Below are positions 12,075-24,520 of a stretch of 64,000 bases of DNA, piece after piece. Below the pieces are notes generated by a model. That model was not told the origin of the DNA and ran no database searches. It saw nothing but the letters and a program-made list of their open reading frames with translations. This stretch comes from Aselliscus stoliczkanus (lineage: Eukaryota; Chordata; Mammalia; Chiroptera; Hipposideridae), in NCBI GenBank assembly GCA_033961575.1, contig CM066735.1, forward strand, positions 89,969,449-90,033,448. Direction: 5' to 3'. The position numbers and the translations under genes were made by a program. Positions within the stretch are counted from its first letter, which is position 1; every line of letters begins with the position of its first letter.

Positions 12075-12205
12075 CTTTTGAAAAATAGCAACATAGGCTC
12101 ACTGCAGACAATTTGAAAAATAATATAATTTGCAAAGAAGAGAATATAAATCATAATTAATCCATGGCCCAGCAGTCAGCCCTGTTAATATTTTTTGTTC
12201 CTTTT

Positions 12206-12266
<61 letters not shown>

Positions 12267-12570
12267 TTTTCATTATAGTTCATAGACCAGCCAAATTTTC
12301 TGATCTGGTTTTTCATTTAAACTTAACATTGTGGATATTTCCCCATGTCATGAAAAAATGGCTTTCCGTGGCAGCATAACTTTCCTTTCTATGGATAGGA
12401 ATTAATTTACATAGCCATTCTTTTCTTATTAGTCCTTTGTGTCATTACCAGTCTTTGATAATACATATATAATACTGCAGTGAACATCTTTGTACATCAT
12501 CATTACATACATTTTTATTATTTCGTTAAGATAGCTTTTAGGAAGGTGATTGTCTTTTGAAATGCATGGC
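12075..12570 (-). mobile_element. L1M-type fragment containing an AT microsatellite
   Basis: Antisense old-L1 landmarks: GGATATTTCCCCATGTCATG, TACATAGCCATTCTTTTC, ACTGCAGTGAACATCTTTG. An (AT)25-like array sits inside it at 12209-12258, followed by a T-run. Confidence 0.6.
12209..12270. repeat. (AT)n microsatellite plus T-run
   Basis: About 25 perfect AT dinucleotides followed by about 12 T. A likely polymorphic, cruciform-prone site. Confidence 0.95.
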
Positions 12571-13304
12571 CAAATCCCAGGTGGTTTCTAGTGTCAAGCT
12601 GGGGTCTGTCTGCCATAGGCCTCGTGCTTGCCTTTCTTTGCAGTTCAGGGGATACGTTCTATGAATGGAGGTTACTTTTGTATTTCCTATTTCGTTCACC
12701 TTTGTGGGCGCAGATAAGGTCCACTTCCGTCAGAAAGGTTCATCTGCTAACCCCCGTTGGCAGGGCTATTACACAATCTTCCTGGTCAATCCATCGTTCC
12801 AAGGAACATTGCTATCGTCCATCTCACTTAGGTCAGTGCTGCTGGCTTAATAGTTCCCCATTGGGCCACAGATGGCCAATGGCTGTGTATAGCAACATAA
12901 TCTGATTACAGGACAATTGTAACCCCTTTGGCCACCTCAGTCTTGCTTTGCAAACAGCCACTGCCCAGAGGGAGTCGATTTGCCAGGCTGCCTCTCCATA
13001 CAGAGCTATTGAGACACTCCTAGAGGGCCCCTCCTGAAGCAGAGGGTTTTAATCAGTTTCACTGCCTGAGCAGACCCAGTGACCTCTGTCCTTTTTGAAA
13101 GATGGGTGTCAAGGGAGAGTAAAGCTGGGGAGACTTTGGGCAAAATTTCTTTCTGGCAACTTGTAGTTCATTAAGAAAATATTAGCAGTAATTCCTACTC
13201 ACAGTGAACTTCATCTTCTAAGAGCTAATTCATGTTATTCAGATCCCCAAAACACTATGAGCCCTTTATGTGGTTGCAAGCCATGTGTCCAAGTGTATCT
13301 ACAT

Positions 13305-13545
13305 CAGAGTTTCTCAACCTCAGCATAACGGACACATTGGGCCAGATAATTGTTATGGGGCCTGTCCAGGCATCTTATGCATAGTAGGATGTTTAGCAGC
13401 ATTCCTGGTCAGACCCACCAGAGGTCAGTAGTACCTCCCCCAGTTGAAATAACCAAAAACGTTTCCCGGTACTACCAGCATTTTGTTTTGTTTTGTTTGG
13501 GGGTGGGGGTGGGGGGACAAAATTGCCCATGGTTGGGATCCACTG
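13305..13545 (-). mobile_element. MER5A-type hAT element
   Basis: Terminal inverted repeats CAGAGTTTCTCAACCTC and GTTGGGATCCACTG. Internal text TAGGATGTTTAGCAGCATTC matches the MER5A reverse strand. A G-rich run (13499-13517) lies near the right end. Confidence 0.85.
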
Positions 13546-13589
13546 GTGTGTGGAAATGTTACCATCTTGAATTAACAAGTGAATAAGAG

Positions 13590-13795
13590 CACGGCTTAGG
13601 TATTAGACCTATCACAGCACCGGCTATACAAGCAAACCACTGATCTTTCCTTGCCTCTGATCCTCATCTACCAACAGGGACAATAACATAACTCACAGAG
13701 GTGTGAGGACTATGCAGGAAAATGGATGGAGAGTACTCAGTGGGGCGCTTGGGAAGCACTGCAGAAATAACAGGTATAGCTTATTATCATGAATC
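13590..13795 (+). repeat. MIR SINE fragment
   Basis: MIR order of landmarks: AAGAGCACGGCTTAGG, CTGATCCTCATCTACCAACA, AACTCACAGAGGTGTGAGGA. Diverged. Confidence 0.6.
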
Positions 13796-14079
13796 TTATT
13801 TGCAGACACAGGTAAGACAAAGGGATGATGACTTTTTCAGAGGTGTCCACACACATAGCTGCAAAACTTCATTACAGCAAATTTTGTGATTTGGCCAAAT
13901 TTGACCTCTCTTGAACCATTCTTAGAGAAATCAGGACCCAACTGAAGTAGGTAGTGTTTTTAACCCTACAGTAGAAATGGAAGCCTCTTGATTGTACCCT
14001 GGAGTGGACACTAGGCAGTTTTGCAGGGACAGTCCTTGGTATCAATTTCTCTTCCTACATTTACCCTAATTTCCTTTGG

Positions 14080-14505
14080 GAAAATTACCTCTACCCCATT
14101 GGTATAATTCTGTTAGGATGGAAAATCCAGGTGCCTGCCCCATTCATTTACTATAGAGGATAAGGAGGCTCAATCGTTCTACTCTTTCGTGTGTAGAGTC
14201 AGGAGTATAGGTTCCAGTCTCTGCCAATGGGGTACTCTCACCTGGGACTAAAAATTAGGAAGATGAAACGGGTGACTGGGACTCCACCTTTTTAATGGCA
14301 GCATTCTGGCCAAACTGTCCACAAGGAGGCCTCCTTCCCAGCCTCCCTGAGGCTCTTGGTTCCAGATCTTTCCCAAACCTGGGTCTCTGGTCCCCAGCTC
14401 ATTCTGGGAGCCTCCAGTAGGTTTCCAATTAATTCCTCTTTGCTTAGGTTGGCCAGGTCGGTTTCTGTTGCTTATGACCAAACAACCCTGACTGATATAT
14501 AACCA
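14080..14505 (+). repeat. Ancient LTR-like repeat
   Basis: The right end (TTGCTTAGGTTGG ... GGTTTCTGTTGC ... CCCTGACTGATATA) resembles the 3' ends of old mammalian ERVL-type LTRs. The same type of ending occurs near 52625. No internal retroviral genes are present. Family uncertain. Confidence 0.4.
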
Positions 14506-14884
14506 CAGAAAATTCTAGAGGCAGGGGGAAGAAAACTAGAGACATAGTCAAGGTGAAAGGTATGGAAAAGCTTTCTGTAGAAACAGAACACACTCTGAGT
14601 TGGTTTAACTGCAAATAGAATATGGGAGAGGAATCATATTATAATGACTCTTGTTACTGCTGTTATCATCATTCTCAAACTTCACAGCATAGAGAGGCAT
14701 TTGGCCTATCCAGAACAGTCACTACTGCTCTCTCAGTTGATAATGTTTTTTGTTTCTCTTAAGGTTAAGCCTCCAATCAGAGGGCAGATGGCCAAAATTT
14801 CCAAGATTATACACACTTTTTCTAGGATCAGCAACAGAAACATAATTATTTCAACTGTAGCTCTATTCACTCTGTCCTCACTTT

Positions 14885-15335
14885 GCCTCCTCCGACCCTC
14901 CCTTTGACTCACTCTGTTCCAGCTATACTGGCCCCCTTGCTGTTCCCTGAATACACCCCAGGACCCTTGTACTCACAATCTCTCATTCCTGGGAAGCCCT
15001 TCCCTTACCTATCTACATGGCCACTTCCTCGCCTCCAGGTCTCTACTCAAATATCATCTTCCCAAAGAGACCATTCCTAGCTCTTCTATCTAAAACACTC
15101 CCCATCCAGTGCCTGCACAGAGCTCACTTTTTCCCTTGCCTGTTTTATTTTTCTCAGTAGCATTTATCACAAATTAACTCAGCATATACTTGATTTACCT
15201 ATGTATTGTCCATCCCCTCCCACTAGAATGTTACCTCTGTGAGGGCAGGGATTTCTGTCTGCGCCTTGAACACTGTGTGACACGTAGTAGGCATGCAACA
15301 AATGCTTATGAAATGAATGAATGAATGAGTCTGGA
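14885..15335 (+). repeat. L2 LINE 3' end
   Basis: GTCTCTACTCAAATATCATC, CCACTAGAATGTTACCTCTG, GAGGGCAGGGATTTCTGTCT, CGTAGTAGGCATGCAACAAA and a TGAATGAATGAATGA tail give the full order of the L2 3' end. Confidence 0.88.
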
Positions 15336-16535
15336 TGAAGGTTTTCCTTTTGTGTTACCTTATAGAGAGGCAAAGGATACCATGCCTTCTATTCCATTGA
15401 CCCCAACATGAAACCCCTTGTTCCAGTGTGTTATACCTATGTACTCAATGAATGTAGCTTAATTATTAGAGATTAAGTGTAAATAGCCAAAGACCATATA
15501 TATCTTTGGCCATTCTAAGTATCCTCAGTTCTTGTGGGGAAAAAAAAAAATGCTTTCTGTTACATAGCCGAATGATTAAATTCTGGTATTTTAAAGGAAA
15601 AGGCAGGAGGCTACAAAATGTAGCAAAAGGGAAGTTGGCTGCCTAATATCCCACTCACATAATAGATTTTAGAAAGGTTTTCTAGACTGTTTTAATAGCC
15701 TGAAAGTGAGATGGGAAAACATGGCCTGTAGGCCACACCTCCCATTCTTTCACACTCATAGCAGATATCACTAATTGATTATAGCTCCTTTTTCTCACTG
15801 AACCTAAATACAACCTCAGAATCCTTCTTAACACAGTGATCCAAGCAGATCCTAGGAATCACTAGTAATTGATCAGCACTAGTATGGCAAAAGAAACCTC
15901 TTGGTCAACCCTGATCTTAATAATAAAAGGCTTAAGTTATACCAAGCTTTCTTCACTCCCTTCCTTCTTCACATGATTATTTGACACAGATGATCTAAGT
16001 CAGCTATGCAAATACTGGAGGAAAAAAATAGCTACTTTCCTCAAAATGAATCGCAGAGTCCTCATCTGGTACCATGGGAGTGGCAAAGAGGTGCTTAGGA
16101 GTCTGTGGAGAAAGGTGCCAGAGAATCATTTTATGAAGTCCTTGTTTGTTCCCTTTCTCTTCTAGCACCCCTTAGCCGATCTCAGCTATTCTCCTTTGTG
16201 TGGCCCAAGAGCCTGGACCAAATTGGGAGGTGAACAGAAGGAGACTTACAGAAGCACTACTACACACACTTTCATGCATCATGCATGTAGCCACAGTAAG
16301 TTAGAACAAAGGCTCAAGGAAGGGGCCAGTGAAATGGAAAGCAGTGGCCAGATGGCCCAGTGTCTTGGCTGTTAAAGGAGAGATGTTCATGACTCCAAGC
16401 TAAACTCTCATCTGTGGACTGCCACTGGGATCTACCTGCTTACCTGGCAACTCCCAATAGGACTTTTCTGCAAGGTGATGGGAAAAGAAGACCTGTGATC
16501 ACACATTCCTTCAAACAGAGCTAGATCCATTTATC
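15336..16535. other. Intron, no feature recognised
   Basis: AT-rich unique sequence with no support for a gene or repeat. Confidence 0.4.
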
Positions 16536-16700
16536 TACTCACCATACATATATGCCAGGCACTGTTCTAGGCACTGGGGAGACAGAAGTGGACCACAAAA
16601 GACAAAAATCTGTGCTCTCGTGCATGTTTACAGTTGAAGTAAGGATCAGAATGGAAGACAGAAAAAGGGTGGTTAGAGGGACAGGAGAGGATGATGATGA
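16535..16700 (-). repeat. L2 LINE fragment
   Basis: Reverse of the L2 3' end: TATGCCAGGCACTGTTCTAG, GCACTGGGGAGACAGAAGTG. Confidence 0.7.
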
Positions 16701-16839
16701 TTCACTGTCATGGAGGGTAGGAAAGCTATCGTCAAGAATGGTGGTCAGGAGAGTCCAAGGCGGCTGAGGGGCTGAGGAGAGTGAGAAGTGAGTCAGGACG
16801 ATGGGAGGGACTAGATCAATAGACTCAGGAACATAGAAC

Positions 16840-17065
16840 CAGGGTCAGCAAGCAGATTTCTGTAAAGAACCAGGGAGTAAATCTTTCAGACTTTGTGAGC
16901 GATCCAGTCTCCATCACAACTACTCAATTCTGGGATTGTCTTGGGAAAGCAGCCATAGACAATCAGGATAAACAAATGGGAATGGCTGTGTCCCAGTAAA
17001 ACTTTATTTACAAAAACAGATGACCTGCTGGATTTGGCCCATGGGCTGTGGTTTGCTGACCTCTA
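16840..17065 (+). mobile_element. hAT-Charlie-like non-autonomous element copy B
   Basis: CAGGGTCAGCAAGCAG start, TCTGTAAAGAACCAGGGAGT, AAAACTTTATTTACAAAAAC, and TTTGCTGACCTC end. Same family as the copies at 1373, 38589, 46501 and 50752. Confidence 0.85.
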
Positions 17066-18764
17066 AGTTAGGTCATTAGTAGATGTGGGGAAAGCATTTT
17101 TTTCCCCCTTAAGCACGGTTAGGGGTAGGGGCCAGAATACAAGGTGTTAGGAAATGAATGGGTCATGAGCAAGTCGGGCAGCTGCTGAGGAGGAGGGCTT
17201 CACTGTGAACTGAACTCAGCCAACCAGGGAGGGGGCAATGTCTTCTCATTTCAATCTTTTCTCATATTACTTTTTCTTAACTATAGAAGTCATGTATGCA
17301 TATCATAACATATAAAACAGTGATGTTAATGACCTTTCTCCCCCTCATCTTCCATTCTTGGGCCCCTGAGACAAGCCACATAAACTGTCTGCTGTGACCA
17401 TGCCATCAGAGGCTGGGATGCTGGGTATAATGAGATGCGCGAATCTGCATGTTACGGAAACAGATGTCACAAAGATCACAGCAAAGAGACCTCCTTGATC
17501 AGCGAATTCGTAAAGGAAAGGAGAATGGGGGAAGCAGCTAACACCAATGAAGTGTCCACCTTGGGAGCTTGCTGATAAACTGGGACTCCAGGGAGCTCAG
17601 CAGCTAGCTGAGATTTCATAAATTGGCTCACCATGCCCTGAGGTGTGGCCCAAAGAACTTGGTGACTACCCAGGTACTGGGGCTCCACATCAAATTAGCA
17701 GGAAGATTAAAAGGCCTAAATTGTTTTCCTTTTACTGGGCATGATTTCTTCTTAAAATAAATTACAGGATTAAAATCCTGGAACAGATATTACAGAATTC
17801 CACTGGTTGGTTGGATGGATGCTTGGCAGGATGGTGGATAAATGAAGGAATCAATCAGTTAAGAAAGTAGTGGGTCAATAAATAGGCTATCTTGCCAAAT
17901 GAAGACATTCCTATGAAAGAGACTTAGGATTTTTATCCTATTCTAAAACAACGTGATGTGGCTGCAAAATAGGTAATGCAGGCTTACGTAGCATTATAAG
18001 AAATACAGCATGTAAATTGAGGGAAATGATTGTTTTCCTATATTCTGGACAGACCACCTTTGGAATGCCAGGTTGATTTTGGGGAAAATCACCAGTTTTA
18101 GGGTGGGCATTGACTAAAGAGACTATATGGAGTATGGCTAAGATGGTGAGCCTTGGGGAGGGGTATTGATGCTCTCCCATACAAGGAACCATTGGAAAAC
18201 ACCTAGAGATGTTTGGCTTGGGGCAGAGAAAGAAAATTTAGGAGGAACACATGCCTATGACCAAATATTAGAACTTCATCTCAGTATCTTGAGGAGGTAT
18301 TTCTAGAGCCAACAGGTAAGAGTCAGAGAGGTAGGGGTGGGCATGACATAAGGATTTTAACTGTCTCTGCTGTCCCCATAATACAGAATGCTGTTTACCA
18401 TGGTACATTCCTTCCATGGCACACAGGCTGTCCATTGTACAGATCAATGCCAAGGGGCTGCATGGGCCCCTCATGTCTCTTCCAAACCTTGAACTTCTAT
18501 GCAGTTACAATCTTTCAACTGCTTTGGGAAACACAGGGACTGGCCAGTCTGTTGGGGTCTAAAGGTTTTGTGAATTAGGACAACTCAAATGTTATCTGTT
18601 CAGAGATCATTCAAAGTCAAGTGTACCCAGAGATCTCCTTACAAAAAGCCTGGGTAAGAATACTTGCCGATGAGCTTGTTTAACTAGCCTGTGATTACCA
18701 GAACGGTATCTTACAAAACTGCTGGCTTCAGATAAGAACTAAATCATGACCATGTATGTGACAG
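17066..18764. other. Unique intron, nothing recognised
   Basis: The 70-codon minus-strand frame near 17476-17688 has no recognisable domain and no splice context that I would defend. Confidence 0.4.
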
Positions 18765-18895
18765 GCTAGCTGATTTTACCTCTCCAAGCCCAGGTTTATT
18801 TATCTGTAAAATGGGGTGTAACATGCAATGCCTATCTCCCTCACAGAAGTGTAGGCAGCATCAAATGAGATAAGGGATGCTATCTATAACAACAG
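18765..18895 (+). repeat. MIR SINE fragment
   Basis: TCTGTAAAATGGGGTGTAAC and CATCAAATGAGATAAGGGAT are the MIR core in order. Confidence 0.7.
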
Positions 18896-19099
18896 TTTTT
18901 TTCTCTATCTGTGGGGAAGGACCAGGATTTTTTTTTTCTACCCATTTCTAATCCATAATAGATGAATACTTTTATAAAATACAATAAAGATGAATTGATG
19001 GAAAAATGAATGATGCTTGGGTGCTGGAGCAATATCAAATTGCTGAAAGTTTTTAAATATCTACTCTCAACTCTGTACCTATGTTATTGGGTCTGGTAA

Positions 19100-19150
19100 C
19101 AGTTTATGGACCAGTTCTGGTTCACAGACCACACTTTGAGCCACTGGACT
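19100..19150 (-). repeat. MER20-like hAT fragment
   Basis: TGGTTCACAGACCACACTTT followed by GAGCCACTGG matches the reverse of a MER20-type terminal region. Only about 50 bp are left. Confidence 0.45.
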
Positions 19151-20198
19151 CTAAAACATTGAAAAGTATTATAAAACATCACTGCTGTAATGTGAAGACA
19201 TTACAAAATCACAACTATAAGACATTTTGATGAGAAGATACTCAAAATGATGTTTAGCAACCACAAGGACCCCTTTCTCTTTTGACAACCAGCTTTGGTT
19301 TAATGATATTTATAGGGTCAAATTACAGGAATAAGAAGGAAATTCCATAATGATGAAACGGGTCTAAGCCTTCCATTCCATCAGATGCATTCTGATTTTT
19401 TCTGGACACTGATATATTGGCACTAGCAATTTCACTTAAAGTCCTTTCACAATCGAAAAGGCTGAATTGATTTAGAGTCTGACAAAACAGTTAAAAAGGT
19501 AGACACTTGTTACCGGGAAACCGTATTTCTAAAAAAAGAAGGGTTTTCATTGTTGATTTTAAATCTAAGTGATTACTTGGAGGCTTCTGAAAACTTCCAG
19601 AGAAAAGGCCCTGGACACAGGGGACTTTGTTTCTGTAAAGCATTGAGGCCACAGTTTGCACAGAGTTAACTCAACAAAATAACACTTTCTATGTGGATAA
19701 ACTGACCTAGATTTTTCTGATTTCCAAGCAGAAACAAAATAGGCAGGCTGAGATCTTGGGAGCTGTCCGTGAGGACAGCAAAGGTAAGAGATCAGGGACG
19801 GGGCAAAGTCTGGAGTGCAGATTCATATTGATTATGATTAAAACGTTCATCCTCAGCTTTGTGAACTGCAGGGGTTTGTCCCAGGCTTCCAAGGGGTTCA
19901 TAAGTCAAGTGATATCACCAGTCAAGGCTGGACCAATAGATGAAAGCCTCCTGATAAAACAGTTCAGACATATACACTCATACATGCATTCATCTCATTC
20001 CAGGAGCATTTCCATGATAACGGTGACGTGGGGCTAGGAATTCGGTGCCACAGCCAAACAGTCCTGCAAGAGTCTCAGTGTCTATATAGGCAATATGGGA
20101 CTTACAGTATCTGCCATGTTAAATAACGAGTTATGAAAATTAAATCAGTCAGCGCACAGTACTGGGAATATAGGCTATAATCAATAAACCCTGCATGT

Positions 20199-20236
20199 GC
20201 ACACACACGCGCACATGCGCGCACACACACACACAA
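20199..20236. repeat. (CA)n / CG-containing alternating purine-pyrimidine tract
   Basis: CACACACGCGCACATGCGCG followed by (CA)n. Z-DNA-prone. Confidence 0.85.
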
Positions 20237-21045
20237 GTTATAGCACACAAACAGTCTTGCACTTCAGGGTAAGGAAACCTCAGGGATAGAGCGATACACA
20301 GTTGAAATAATTTACAAGAACACACGCTCACATTACTCAATTAGTTTGGCATGAGTTTAAAGTATTAAAGGGCCCTTTCCAGATGCTTCTTGTTTTCAGC
20401 TGCTTTTCTGTTAGCAGGCCTCTCTTGACCAACCTCCCTTCTTTCCCACTAGGCCAAACCACACTCTCAGCTCCTTCTGTCCCTGTGGATTTGGGGTCTT
20501 TTCTTGACTCACCTCCAAGTCACCCCCTCCTGCCTCCAACTGCAGCAGACCCATCCTCAGCAACCTGCAGAGAGGTCCCCAAGCCAGCGTTTTGATCTGG
20601 GTGCTCCCCAGGGAAGTCTTGGACTAGTTTTTTCTCATGATTCTGGGAATCACATCTCTTACTCAATTTCTCTGAACTGAAGCTGCCATCTTGTTTAGCA
20701 AAACATGGGGTTTCTTTTCTTTCTCAATCCAAAATTTCACTGGAAAACTCCCCAATTTTCTTGGTCTCGGGCTTCTAAGGTTCTTGTGTCATGGTAATGC
20801 CCCACACCTCCTCTCCCAGCAACTCATAAAACTCCCATGGAGAACTCCCCACCATTGTACCTCTCAAATCTCACACCTCATGCTTCCATCCACCAATGAA
20901 TTTCTGCGTCACTCTATCTTCCAGAAATACCTATAACTGCCTTTTCTCTAAACATTGGCACCTGCATTTATTTTTCACTACAGTTTAACTTTTTTAGATG
21001 TACCAAACTAAATTTCCCATATTCACCAGAGCTCAGATATTACAT
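20236..21045. other. Intron, no feature recognised
   Basis: Pyrimidine-rich unique sequence; no gene or repeat that I can name. Confidence 0.4.
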
Positions 21046-21046
21046 A

Positions 21047-21081
<35 letters not shown>
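21046..21081. repeat. (TG)n microsatellite
   Basis: About 16 TG units after TATGTGCG. Confidence 0.95.
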
Positions 21082-21083
<2 letters not shown>

Positions 21084-21339
21084 ACCACAAATGTTATCTA
21101 GTTTTGCACTCCTTTTTTTGTTTTTTGAGAAATGGTTTGACTTGGACCATTTTTCCATCCTCTAAATGTCTCAATTCCATCGTGTCCACCTGCCGCATGG
21201 GCTTTACTATAAGCTAGCTGTGTGGTTGGAATGAATTGGCATAATCTAACTTCCATTTAAGCCTTGAAGTACTGAGCCTGCTAAGTTTTCTTGGGCATTT
21301 ACTCTTTAAAATTCCTTATTCCCTCCTGTGTGGAATATA

Positions 21340-21598
21340 CAATAGAAACAAATGAACAAAACCCAAAAACTCATAGATACAGGCAACAGATTGGTGGTTA
21401 CCAGAGAGCAAGGGGGTGTGGGGAGGGCTACATCGGTGAAGGGGGTCAAATGTGTGGTAACAAATGGAAAGCAGACTTTGGGTGCTAAGCACCATGTAGT
21501 GTATACAGATGCTGAATTATAATGTCGCACACCTGAAATTTACATGATGTTATACACCAATGTACCTCAATAAAAATAATTAATTAATTAAAATAAAA
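21340..21598 (+). mobile_element. L1 3' end
   Basis: GATTGGTGGTTACCAGAGAG, GCACACCTGAAATTTACATG, CCAATGTACCTCAATAAAAA and an AATTAATT-rich tail. 5'-truncated and old. Confidence 0.8.
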
Positions 21599-21639
21599 TT
21601 CCATATTCCGGTGGGAATCTGGCATGGCAGACATTATTA

Positions 21640-21775
21640 GCACTAGATTAGAATTCTGCAGACTACAGTTTTAGTCCTGGCTTTGTCCCTAACCAGCTGT
21701 GTGACTTTAGAAAAGAGACTTTACCACTCTTTTAGCCTCTTGTCCTTATAATGAGATTAGATGGTTTGTTTGTGT
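21640..21775 (+). repeat. MIR SINE fragment
   Basis: AGTCCTGGCTTTGTCCC, CAGCTGTGTGACTTTAG, then a decayed cytosine-poor core. Confidence 0.65.
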
Positions 21776-21904
21776 GTCCCCATCAACCCTCATAATTGGG
21801 TGAAATCACAGGTAGGAAAAAAGATAATTTTGTGTAGTGGGGGATCTAGCATCACTGTCATTGTTGGAGTAGCCTCTTCACCTTGGCTTCCTCTGTGTCC
21901 AGCA

Positions 21905-22080
21905 GTCTTGCAAGTAATTCTATAATGAACTCATTTTATTTGCACAGCTACCTAATGAGGTAGGAATTCGTAGCCTCTCCCATTTTAGGGATAAGGACAC
22001 TTGAGGCATGCAGGGGTTATTTACCCAGGGTCACATACATAGTAGGTAGTGGAACAAGGAGCTAACGCTAGGACATATTC
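21905..22080 (-). repeat. MIR SINE fragment
   Basis: Reverse MIR: TACCTAATGAGGTAGGAATT, CCCATTTTAGGGATAAGGAC, CCCAGGGTCACATACATAG. Confidence 0.8.
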
Positions 22081-22697
22081 CTAAATACCAGATAATGGTG
22101 TCCTCTGTGACATCACCCCACGCAAGTGACCACTGACCCTGCCAAGAGATTTCCAATTCAGAACTCATCAATACTCATTGATAAAGAAACCAAAAGGAGA
22201 AACAGGTTCTCTGAAACAGCTATTGACTGAAAACCCTGAGAAATTAAGTAACCAACAGAGAACATGTGCCTGAACTAAAACTAAACCTGTGTCCCTGCTT
22301 TTCCTCTTCCACTGGGAAACTCAAACCTGATTACTGGCTTCCACTTGCCCCTACTCCCTGTCGTGAATACAATAAATCCAACCTGTTCTTATTTTGTTTC
22401 TCTCACAGCCACATTGATAGTTTGACCCTTTTGTTCACATTGCTGGCAAGCATACAGAATACAGTTTAGGCTTCAGGGTAACACAGCTGGGCCCTCCTGA
22501 AGGAGGAATCTTTGGAGGGACTCACTGGGCACCTTTCCAGCAGCAGAAGCAGGGATTCTTCAAGTTTTCAGTGACTAGCCGTGAGTGCTGCATTTTTCTG
22601 TTCTTTCAGTTAAAGATGATCAGCTCTTAGGTGCTAATCCCAAAGGACTCTTTACATAAGTCAAAATGCACACTCTAAACATGGTTAGATATGTTTA

Positions 22698-23318
22698 TAG
22701 TCATGCACTACATACGGATGTTTTGGCAGTGACAGGCCACATATACAATGGTGGTCCCATAAGATTATCATGGAGCTGAAAAATTCCTATTTCCCAGTGA
22801 CATCATAACCGTCCCAACACAATCCATTACTCACGTGTTTATAGTGATGCTGGAATAAACAAACCAACTGCATTGCCAGTCACATAAACGTATAGCACAT
22901 ACAATTATGTAGAGTAAATAATAATGATAATAAATGACTACGTTGCAGGTATGTATTTACTATACTATACTTTTCATGGTTATTTTAGAGTGCACGCTTT
23001 CTAATATAAAAACACAAGTTTGCTGTAAAACAGTGTGCCATGTTACACTGGCAGCAGCCTCATACATCTCAGGTTTACCACATCTCTTTATTGCACCATT
23101 TTCTCTTGTGCTTGATTTAATCTCATGTTGTTTTGTACAATACCATGCTGTACAGGCTTGTAGCCTAGGAACAATGGCTACTGCATATATCCTGGGTGTG
23201 CAGCAGTCTACCCCACCTAGGACTGTGTAAGTGCACTTGGTGATGTTTGCACAACAATGAAATCGCCTAACAATACCTTTCTTAGAATGTATTCCCCTCA
23301 TTAATCGATACATGACTG
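22698..23318. mobile_element. DNA transposon remnant with terminal inverted repeats (about 620 bp)
   Basis: Left end TAGTCATGCACTACATACG and right end CGATACATGACTG are inverted copies. Near the left end is GGTGGTCCCATAAGATTATC and near the right end CAATGAAATCGCCTAAC, both as I recall them from an ancient mammalian cut-and-paste element. Family name uncertain (hAT or Tigger class). The frames inside (98 codons on plus, 159 on minus) are by-products and carry no transposase motif. Confidence 0.8.
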
Positions 23319-23610
23319 TTTTTATAACCTTTTGGCTGAAGAGAAATACGGCCTTGGACAAGAAAAAGTCTGCATCCAAACAGGTATGTTCAGCAAACAC
23401 TGTACCAGGGGGGGCCCAGGAAGGCCCTGCTAAGGTCACTGGTTGTGCTTATACCCCGACATTTCATGGAAAGGGAAAGTGGGAAAAGCACAAGTGATAT
23501 TTCCATAGGGTACATGAAGCAAGGACCTTTCCCTGCTTTTACTTGTGGTATAAAAACAAGTTAAAAAACCCTGAGTATTCCTCAGATTCAAAAAAGGTAA
23601 TTGAAAACCC

Positions 23611-23651
23611 AATAATAATAATAACAACAACAACAATAATAGTAATAATAA
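23611..23651. repeat. (AAT)n/(AAC)n microsatellite
   Basis: AATAATAATAATAACAACAA continuing as a mixed trinucleotide array, just left of a MIR. Confidence 0.9.
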
Positions 23652-23880
23652 CTGATGTTTATTGAGTACTTACTATGTACCAGGTATACTGAACCTAAGC
23701 ACTGTACAGGTTTCCATCCAAACTTCTCTATCTTTGAGGTAAGTGCCATTACTTCTCTAATTTTGCAAACATTTTCGGTCATTTGCTCAAGGTTTTATGG
23801 CCAGGAAATGGTGAGGATGGGTATCCAATTCAATGGATTGATTCCAGAGTTTATACTCCTGAGGCTTTCCATTGATTGGT
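23650..23880 (-). repeat. MIR SINE
   Basis: Reverse MIR in near full length: TTATTGAGTACTTACTATGT, ACCAGGTATACTGAACCTAA, TCATTTGCTCAAGGTTTTAT and CTCCTGAGGCTTTCC. Confidence 0.75.
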
Positions 23881-24380
23881 TATGGAAAAATAAATCGAAC
23901 CCTTAATACTATAAGAAGTTAGAGCTGAGTTGAGTAAAATATAATCTGGGATTTTTTTTAAGTGGTGCATGGTAAAAGCATTTCTTAAATTGGGATACAT
24001 GGAAGACATGAGGAAGAAATTAACTTTGCTTCTATGCAGGAGGTCTGAGAGGCCCAGAAGACCACTGGAAGATTCAGCAGGAGTCAGTGTCACCACCACA
24101 AGAGGGGAAACCAGGGTTTAAGATTAATTCATTAGCGTTAGCTTTAGGAAGTAAGGCAGTTGATTTTGCCCAGGGGTTCATGCTTCTTCAATTCTTGCTT
24201 TCAGTTATATAACTTGACTTTTTAATACAGACAGTCCCCACTTTACCTTCAACATTATTACTGGTTGTCTTCATTCATTTAGCACTATCTACAGACTCCT
24301 ATGAGTTACTTCTTGCCCCCTCTATCCAATCATTTTAAGATTTCTGCCAGTAATTGGGCAGATCAAAGCAACAAAGTAGG

Positions 24381-24504
24381 GTCCGGCCAAGTGGCACGGT
24401 GGTTAAGCGCTGGCTTGGGAAGCCAGTGGCCCCGGTTCAGGTCCCACATAGGAGGGCCAGTGACACTGCCCTCAAAAAAACAAAAACAAAACAAACAAAC
24501 AAAA
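24381..24504 (+). mobile_element. Short tRNA-headed SINE
   Basis: GTCCGGCCAAGTGGCACGG head. The anticodon-arm-like CTGGC-TTGGGAA-GCCAG is intact, and an AAAC-rich tail ends it. Perfect 16-bp target-site duplication AAAGCAACAAAGTAGG at 24365-24380 and 24505-24520. Confidence 0.95.
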
Positions 24505-24520
24505 AAAGCAACAAAGTAGG

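Noticed and set aside
13080..13092. Second DR1-like site (reverse AGGACA-G-AGGTCA)
   Set aside because: Single imperfect site without other half-sites nearby; such words are expected by chance in 64 kb.
22934..23439. 98- and 159-codon frames on opposite strands
   Set aside because: Both lie largely in a DNA transposon remnant and show no transposase motif; the opposite-strand overlap is typical of chance.
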